Shown here one piece after another: positions 59,393 through 64,000 of a stretch of DNA of 64,000 bases. The stretch lies in assembly GCA_022340285.1 (NCBI GenBank), contig JAJDOG010000022.1:207824-271823 (forward strand), given 5' to 3'. Source of the DNA: Betaproteobacteria bacterium (lineage in GTDB: Bacteria; Pseudomonadota; Gammaproteobacteria; Burkholderiales; SG8-39). Below the pieces are notes generated by a model, which worked only from the letters and a program-made list of their open reading frames with translations, was not told the DNA's origin and did not search any database. Every line of letters begins with the position of its first letter. Within the stretch, counting starts at the first letter, position 1. Both the position numbers and the translations under genes were made by a program.

Positions 59393-60840
59393 GGCTCGGA
59401 CTCGCGCATCGATACTACCCGCGATCGTTGCTGCGGCTGCTGGCGATAGGCTTCGCGGTGGTGGCGGCTCCGCTGGTGCTGGCGCTCGTCAACGCGGCGC
59501 TCTCGGTCCAGGAGCTCGCGAAGCAGAGCGAGAGCACGATCGACCAGGCGGCGCAGGCGGCGCGCGGCTCCCGGCTCCTGATGGAACAGGCGCTGTCCAT
59601 GGAGCGAATCGTGCGTCAGTACGTGATTCTCGACGATTCGGGCCTGCTGGTGGACTACATGAAGATTCGCGCCAATTTCAAGGTCACCACGAGCGAGCTG
59701 TCGCTGCTGCCACTCGACGAGGCGCAGCTGGCGGCACTGAATCGCACCATCGACTGGGAGCAAGCCCTTTTCGAACAGCTCGGGAAACCGCTCGGCACGA
59801 CCACAGAGCGCGCCGGGCTCGTGCAGGGATACGTGACGCTGTCGGAGATGGCGAAGACCGTGCTGAACGAATCGAACCTCCTGATCGATCGAGAGGTCAA
59901 TCGGGTACGTGTCTCGGCGGCCGACACACAGCGGGAGCTGTACATGCAGCTCTACGCGGCACTCCTGCTCGGGCTCCTGATTGCCGCGCTCTTCGCGTTT
60001 CTCATCGCCCGGCCCATCGGACAGCTCGACCGCGCGATCCGCCAGCTCGGCGCCGCGGAGTTCTCCGCGCCGGTGCGCGTCCAGGGACCGGGAGATCTGG
60101 AATACCTTGGCGCACAGCTTGAATGGCTGCGCCAAAGGCTGGTGACCCTGGAAGAACAGAAGGTGCGATTCCTGCGCCACGTGTCCCACGAGCTCAAGAC
60201 GCCACTCACGGCGTTGCGCGAGGGCGCGGAGCTTCTCGCCGACGGGACGGCCGGAGCGCTTTCCGCCCAGCAGCGCGAGATCGTCACGATTCTGAAGGCG
60301 AATGGCGTGCAGCTGCAGCGGCTGATCGAGGACCTCCTCGATTATCAGCGCACGGTGGCCGCGATCGGCCAGCTCGAACGAGAGCCGCTGGACGTCGCCG
60401 ACGTCGCACGGGCGGTGGCCGATGCCCACAAGCTCGCCGCCGCGTCGCGCTCGATCAAACTCGAAGTGTCCGCGTATCCGACCCCGGCGTTCGCCGACCA
60501 GGCCAAGCTACGCACGCTGCTCGATAACCTCGTATCGAACGCGGTCAAGCACTCGCCGGAAGGCGGCACGGTCACGATCGGCGTCTCGCAGTCGGATGGT
60601 GCCGCGTGCGTGGACGTGATCGATCGCGGACCGGGCATCGCGCACGAGAACCGCGAGAAGGTCTTCGAATGGTTCTTCCGGGGCGCTCGTGCACCAGGCG
60701 AGCGGATTCAGGGCAGCGGCCTTGGCCTGGCCATCACCCAGGAACTGGTGCGTGCGCATGAAGGCACCATCGAACTGGTCGACGCTTCCGCCGGCACGCA
60801 TTTCCGAGTCAGGCTCCCGATCAGCGAGGGCGCTGCATGA
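59389..60840 (+). CDS. glrK: sensor histidine kinase GlrK (QseE)
   Basis: A 483-residue membrane kinase: helices at about 18-41 and 185-207 enclosing a periplasmic helical domain, HAMP, H-box RHVSHELKTPLTAL with His267, and HATPase (NLVSNAVKHSPEGG, DRGPGI, GSGLGLAI). It phosphorylates GlrR in response to envelope signals. Its stop overlaps the qseG start (ATGA). Gene order GlrK-QseG-GlrR matches that of E. coli. Confidence 0.92.
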   Translation: MRLGLAHRYYPRSLLRLLAIGFAVVAAPLVLALVNAALSVQELAKQSESTIDQAAQAARGSRLLMEQALSMERIVRQYVILDDSGLLVDYMKIRANFKVTTSELSLLPLDEAQLAALNRTIDWEQALFEQLGKPLGTTTERAGLVQGYVTLSEMAKTVLNESNLLIDREVNRVRVSAADTQRELYMQLYAALLLGLLIAALFAFLIARPIGQLDRAIRQLGAAEFSAPVRVQGPGDLEYLGAQLEWLRQRLVTLEEQKVRFLRHVSHELKTPLTALREGAELLADGTAGALSAQQREIVTILKANGVQLQRLIEDLLDYQRTVAAIGQLEREPLDVADVARAVADAHKLAAASRSIKLEVSAYPTPAFADQAKLRTLLDNLVSNAVKHSPEGGTVTIGVSQSDGAACVDVIDRGPGIAHENREKVFEWFFRGARAPGERIQGSGLGLAITQELVRAHEGTIELVDASAGTHFRVRLPISEGAA

Positions 60841-61376
60841 GCCCTTGGCTACGCACGGTTCGCGCGTGGCTGCTCTGGTGCGCGGCGGGACTTGTATCGG
60901 CAGCGTGCACGGTGCCGCCGACCCCGCCCCCGACGGCGCCCCCTACCGTGCCGCCGACCGCGCCCCCAATCGCCATTCCCGAAGACGTCAAGCAGCTCTC
61001 CGATCTGGTCGCCTATTACAGCCGGGTCGCAGCGCTGCCCCCCGACGATAAGCGCCGGGAGTATGCCGCTGCGAGCCAGACGTTTTCCCGCGATCCCAGT
61101 TCCTACAATCGGATACGGGTCGCACTATTGGCGCTGATGCCGGGCACGCCTTTCCAGGACGATGTGCGAGCGATGAGCCTGCTCGAGCCTTACTCCCGAT
61201 CCGGGCCATCCTCCGACAAGCTGCGCCAGTTGGGCGCGATACTGCACGGACAGCTCTCCGAGACCACCAAGGCACGCGGGCGCGCAGAGCAGCTGCAGGA
61301 GCAGCTCGAAGCCCTGCGGGCCGTCGAGCGAGCCATCATTGAACGAGGACAACCGGCACCGCCGGCAAAGCAATGA
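60837..61376 (+). CDS. qseG: QseG-like outer-membrane lipoprotein
   Basis: A 179-residue lipoprotein: signal ending LVSAAC, then a proline-rich repeat PPTPPPTAPPTVPPTAPP (residues 26-43) and a helical C-terminal domain. QseG/YfhG activates the kinase GlrK in enterobacteria. Position between glrK and glrR with overlaps on both sides supports the assignment more than sequence does. Confidence 0.8.
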   Translation: MSPWLRTVRAWLLWCAAGLVSAACTVPPTPPPTAPPTVPPTAPPIAIPEDVKQLSDLVAYYSRVAALPPDDKRREYAAASQTFSRDPSSYNRIRVALLALMPGTPFQDDVRAMSLLEPYSRSGPSSDKLRQLGAILHGQLSETTKARGRAEQLQEQLEALRAVERAIIERGQPAPPAKQ

Positions 61377-62752
61377 GACCAAACATGGAAACAGCCAGGA
61401 CTCCCATCATTCAACACAACGTTCTGATCGTCGACGACGATCCCGACATTCTGAAGCTGCTCGACATGCGACTCTCCGCGGCGGGCTATGCCGTGCGCGC
61501 TACGAGCAGTGGCGAGAAGGCGCTTGCGGCCATTGCGGTTGCGCGGCCCGAGGTCGTGATCACGGACCTCAAGATGGGCGGCATGGACGGCATGGCCCTA
61601 TTCGATGCGATCCGCGCGTCGGCGCCGACGCTGCCCGTGATCATCCTGACCGCGCATGGCACCATTCCCGACGCCGTCGACGCGACCCGTCGGGGCGTAT
61701 TCGGATTCGTTCCCAAGCCTTTCGACGGGAAGCTTCTGCTCGACCAGGTCGCGCAGGCCGTCCGGCTCTCGGTCGGCACACCCTCGGCGGAAGGTGAAGC
61801 ATGGCGCGCCGGAATCGTCACCGCGAGTCCCGTGATGGAGGATCTGCTGCGCCAGGCGAAGCTCGTCGCCCAATCGGATGCATCAGTGCTCATTCACGGC
61901 GCAAGCGGCACGGGCAAGGAACTGCTCGCGCGGGCGATTCACAACGCGAGCCGACGCTCCGCTGGACCGTTCGTCACCGTGAACTGCGCGGCGATCCCCG
62001 AACCCCTCCTAGAGTCCGAGCTCTTCGGGCACCGCAAGGGTGCATTCACGGGTGCGGCCTACGATCACAAGGGGCTGTTCCAGGCTGCGGACGGCGGCAC
62101 CATCTTTCTCGACGAAATCGGTGACATGCCGCTTGCGCTGCAGGCAAAGCTCCTGCGCACCTTGCAGGACCACGAGGTGCGGCCGGTGGGCGCGACACAG
62201 ACGATACCCGTGGACACGCGAATCATCTCGGCGACGCATCGCGATCTCGAAGCGCGCGTGGGCAGCGGAGAGTTTCGCGAGGATCTTTACTACCGCCTGA
62301 ACGTCGTGTCGTTCCGGCTGCCGTCGCTCGCGGATCGCCGCGAAGACATCGTGCCGCTCGCGCAGCACTTCCTGAGATCGGTCGTGAAACGCTACGCGAA
62401 GGAAGTGCGCGCATTTGCCCCCGAAGCGCTCGAGCTGCTGATCGGGGCACCGTGGCCCGGTAACGTGCGCCAGCTCCAGAACGTGATCGAGCAGACGGTG
62501 GCGCTCGCGACCGGCGCGCTGATTCCCGCAACGCTCGTGCAGTCCGCGCTCCGGGCAGAGCCGCAGGGATTGACGCCGCTCGACGAGGCGAAGCGCGCAT
62601 TCGAGCGCGATTACCTTATCCGGCTGCTACGTATCACGAGCGGCAACGTGACGAAGGCGGCACGTCTCGCCCATCGCAACCGGACCGAGTTCTACAAGCT
62701 GCTCGAGCGTCATCAACTGCAGCCCGCGATGTTCAAAGAGGCCAGGCATTGA
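61373..62752 (+). CDS. glrR: sigma-54-dependent response regulator GlrR (QseF)
   Basis: A 459-residue NtrC-family activator: receiver domain with LIVDDDPDILK and the phosphoacceptor Asp65 in VVITDLKMGG, AAA+ domain with GASGTGKE and GAFTGA (sigma-54 contact), and a C-terminal helix-turn-helix (GNVTKAARLAHRNRTEFYKLL). It opens sigma-54 promoters after phosphorylation by GlrK. A likely target promoter lies 570 bp downstream (63321). Confidence 0.93.
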   Translation: MRPNMETARTPIIQHNVLIVDDDPDILKLLDMRLSAAGYAVRATSSGEKALAAIAVARPEVVITDLKMGGMDGMALFDAIRASAPTLPVIILTAHGTIPDAVDATRRGVFGFVPKPFDGKLLLDQVAQAVRLSVGTPSAEGEAWRAGIVTASPVMEDLLRQAKLVAQSDASVLIHGASGTGKELLARAIHNASRRSAGPFVTVNCAAIPEPLLESELFGHRKGAFTGAAYDHKGLFQAADGGTIFLDEIGDMPLALQAKLLRTLQDHEVRPVGATQTIPVDTRIISATHRDLEARVGSGEFREDLYYRLNVVSFRLPSLADRREDIVPLAQHFLRSVVKRYAKEVRAFAPEALELLIGAPWPGNVRQLQNVIEQTVALATGALIPATLVQSALRAEPQGLTPLDEAKRAFERDYLIRLLRITSGNVTKAARLAHRNRTEFYKLLERHQLQPAMFKEARH

Positions 62753-62760
62753 CGTTGAGA

Positions 62761-63096
62761 ATGGTGTTCGCGATTCCGGCGGAACTCTCGTGCATCCGCA
62801 GCGCGGCTCCTTCACGATTCTCGCGCCGCGCGGTCATCGGCCTTCTCGCGGCGGTCGTGCTCCAGCTTGAGGGCTGCGGGGCGACCGGGCCCGTGCGGCC
62901 GGGGGCCGACGACCCGGACACGGTCACGCGCTCCATCAATCTTTCAGGCTTCCCGCCGGAGTTTCAGCGCGGGTTCACGGACGGTTGCGCTGCGGCCCGT
63001 TTCGCGCAGGTGGGCGCCAAACCCAAGTCAGGTGGCCAGTACAACGTGGGCTGGCACGATGGGTTCGACTACTGCAGCCCGCAGAAGGCGAACTAG
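62761..63096 (+). CDS. small lipoprotein of unknown function
   Basis: A 111-residue protein with a signal sequence and a lipobox at LQLEGC, then two related short motifs: FQRGFTDGCAAA and YNVGWHDGFDYC. These look like a duplicated G-F/W-x-D-G unit; the two cysteines might form a disulfide. It begins just after glrR and probably belongs to the same transcript. An upstream TTG at 62749 is also in frame. Family not recognised. Confidence 0.6.
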   Translation: MVFAIPAELSCIRSAAPSRFSRRAVIGLLAAVVLQLEGCGATGPVRPGADDPDTVTRSINLSGFPPEFQRGFTDGCAAARFAQVGAKPKSGGQYNVGWHDGFDYCSPQKAN

Positions 63097-63170
63097 TTCA
63101 CGTTCCGGCGCGCTCGAGCAGGCCGTCGGCAATTCACTGCGCGGCGGTGAGCGGCAAATGACTCGCAGAT

Positions 63171-63188
63171 TGTCGTCTGCCGGCGACA
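63171..63188 (+). promoter_or_regulatory. GlrR-type box 1 (TGTC-N10-GACA)
   Basis: TGTC (63171-63174), ten bases, GACA (63185-63188): a perfect match to the TGTCN10GACA site known for GlrR. The dyad extends to TGTCG/CGACA. It lies about 150 bp before the sigma-54 promoter, a usual distance for an enhancer site. Confidence 0.65.
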
Positions 63189-63236
63189 GCGCAAACGCCT
63201 GAACGAACGGACTCCTGTCCGGGAGTGCTGTCGATC

Positions 63237-63254
63237 CGTCGGGGTACGGCGACA
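63237..63254 (+). promoter_or_regulatory. GlrR-type box 2 (CGTC-N10-GACA)
   Basis: CGTC (63237-63240), ten bases, GACA (63251-63254): one mismatch to the GlrR consensus. Located 66 bp after box 1, which would place the two sites roughly on the same face of the helix. Confidence 0.5.
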
Positions 63255-63320
63255 GCGATCGGTCGTCGTCAAGCCGACGTCTTGCTCCCAACCCCCTGAG
63301 CGAAAACAGAGAATGTCTTC

Positions 63321-63335
63321 TGGCACGCACGTTGC
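63321..63335 (+). promoter_or_regulatory. sigma-54 promoter
   Basis: TGGCACG, four bases, TTGC: the full -24/-12 consensus of sigma-54 RNA polymerase. The predicted start is near 63347, 51 bp before the ATG at 63398. Two GlrR-like boxes lie upstream. Confidence 0.8.
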
Positions 63336-63397
63336 GCGGGTGAGGCGTATGTCCCGCTACAGACGGGCGCAGTAGTCGTGCAGAGGAGCCGGAAGTC

Positions 63398-63823
63398 ATG
63401 GACCAGACCGATAGCAAGCCGACGAATCCCGTTGTTCTGGGCGTAGCGGCCGCGGTGATCATCGTGAGCCTCGTGGCCATCGGTGCCCTCTCCGGAATCC
63501 TGCCGCTCGCCAAGTCAACCAAGACGCAGGAGTCGCTTGAGCCCGCCGCAAATCCCGTCGAAGCGGCGGTCAAAGCCGCGCGTCCGACGTCGACACCGGA
63601 GCCTGCTGCGGCGACGCAGCTTTGCGCGACCTGTGGAACCGTCGAGTCGGTCCGCGCCTTCGAAGTGAGGGGTGCGGGCACGGGGGGTGCGCAGACCGTC
63701 TATCGCGTCACCGTCCGGATGGAAGACGGTTCGTACCGAACGATCTCTCACCCGGTAGCACCCGGATACGGGACTGGAGAAAAGGTTCGCATCATCGACG
63801 GGTCGGTCGTGCCGCGCGGATAG
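63398..63823 (+). CDS. membrane-anchored protein, probable GlrR/sigma-54 target
   Basis: A 141-residue protein with one N-terminal membrane helix (about 12-35), a flexible Ala/Pro/Thr linker and a C-terminal domain with CATCGTVESVRAFEVRG and YRVTVRMEDGSYRTIS. The CxxCG-x-V-E-S-V-R start resembles the SlyB/glycine-zipper outer-membrane group without its zipper. Probably an envelope protein. AGAGGAG precedes the ATG. Preceded by a sigma-54 promoter and followed by a clear terminator, so it is a single-gene unit. Confidence 0.65.
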   Translation: MDQTDSKPTNPVVLGVAAAVIIVSLVAIGALSGILPLAKSTKTQESLEPAANPVEAAVKAARPTSTPEPAAATQLCATCGTVESVRAFEVRGAGTGGAQTVYRVTVRMEDGSYRTISHPVAPGYGTGEKVRIIDGSVVPRG

Positions 63824-63916
63824 CGCGCACCGCAATCACCCGGGCGGGCGAAGCGCCGGCCCGAAAGCTCCCAGGAGAGCTCCTCCGAGCGAACGCAAGT
63901 TCTGAGCTCTCCGCTT

Positions 63917-63949
63917 AAGCCCGCTTCCCTCCCATGCGGGCTTTTTTTT
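63917..63949 (+). terminator. rho-independent terminator
   Basis: AAGCCCGC (63917-63924) pairs with GCGGGCTT (63936-63943), followed by an unbroken run of T's to 63949. It ends the sigma-54-dependent transcript. Confidence 0.9.
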
Positions 63950-63968
63950 GTCTGTCGTCCGCTTGCTG

Positions 63969-64000
63969 CCACGCCCGTCCGGCGGCGGGTCAGCGTCCAT
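63969..64000 (+). repeat. dispersed intergenic repeat, partial copy D at the window edge
   Basis: CCACGCCCGTCCGGCGGCGG followed by GTCAGCGTCCAT resembles the GGTCAGCGGCCATGCCCGTCCGGC core of copies A to C. It runs off the end of the window. Confidence 0.5.

Overview
The window looks like chromosomal DNA from a high-GC Gram-negative bacterium, most likely a betaproteobacterium. It carries core gene sets that usually sit together in Beta- or Gammaproteobacteria: dolP-diaA-yraN-lpoA/rsmI, glnE-ilvE-zinc-finger-waaF, yhdP-nitrilase-tldD, purM/hda with pcnB-folK-dNK-panC-panD, and glrK-qseG-glrR. LPS heptosyltransferase, lipid-A-type acyltransferase and outer-membrane lipoproteins confirm a diderm envelope. 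The placement is inferred from gene content and order; no database search was possible. I saw no tRNA, rRNA, insertion sequence, phage gene or CRISPR array. The only structural RNA recognised is RNase P RNA (7734-8122).

Layout. 1-6.5 kb: end of an SDR gene, an NTF2-like protein, the dolP-diaA-yraN-lpoA operon (minus) facing rsmI-pyrC-DUF3025 (plus). 6.5-8.1 kb: a dispersed intergenic repeat, a DUF1269 membrane protein with a structured upstream region, and rnpB. 8.2-14.8 kb: a tight seven-gene plus-strand operon that is a self-contained type II fatty-acid elongation module (FabL-like and FabG-like reductases, a long ACP, a double-hotdog dehydratase, two ketosynthases and an AcpS-acyltransferase fusion). 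15-21.3 kb: ybiB, waaF, zinc-finger protein, ilvE, glnE (all minus). 21.5-28 kb: yhdP, nitrilase, tldD (plus). 28.1-35.1 kb: a nine-gene minus operon hda, HAD phosphatase, FecCD permease, ABC ATPase, pcnB, folK, dNK, panC, panD, divergent from purM. 36.4-41.6 kb: small secreted proteins and dnaE.

41.6-46.3 kb: an accessory region built around DsrE-like proteins. An ECF sigma factor is followed by an anti-sigma factor whose periplasmic half is a DsrE domain. Divergent from it are a secreted DsrE protein and a solute-binding-like protein, and a second secreted DsrE protein lies further on. A perfect inverted repeat lying between sigma gene and DsrE gene presents the same GGGAATAAA element to both strands, suggesting one shared regulon. 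46.3-53.5 kb: a six-gene membrane complex of hydrogenase-4/complex-I type (HyfB, C, E, F, G, I) whose large subunit has lost all NiFe ligands; a CopG-type regulator is divergent from it.

54-64 kb: metG, apbC, dcd, a thioesterase, folA, and the GlrK-QseG-GlrR envelope-stress system. It is followed by a small lipoprotein and by a membrane-anchored protein preceded by a near-perfect sigma-54 promoter and two GlrR-like boxes, so the system probably controls its neighbour. The best candidates for undescribed biology are the DsrE-fused anti-sigma circuit and the fatty-acid module with the AcpS-acyltransferase fusion.
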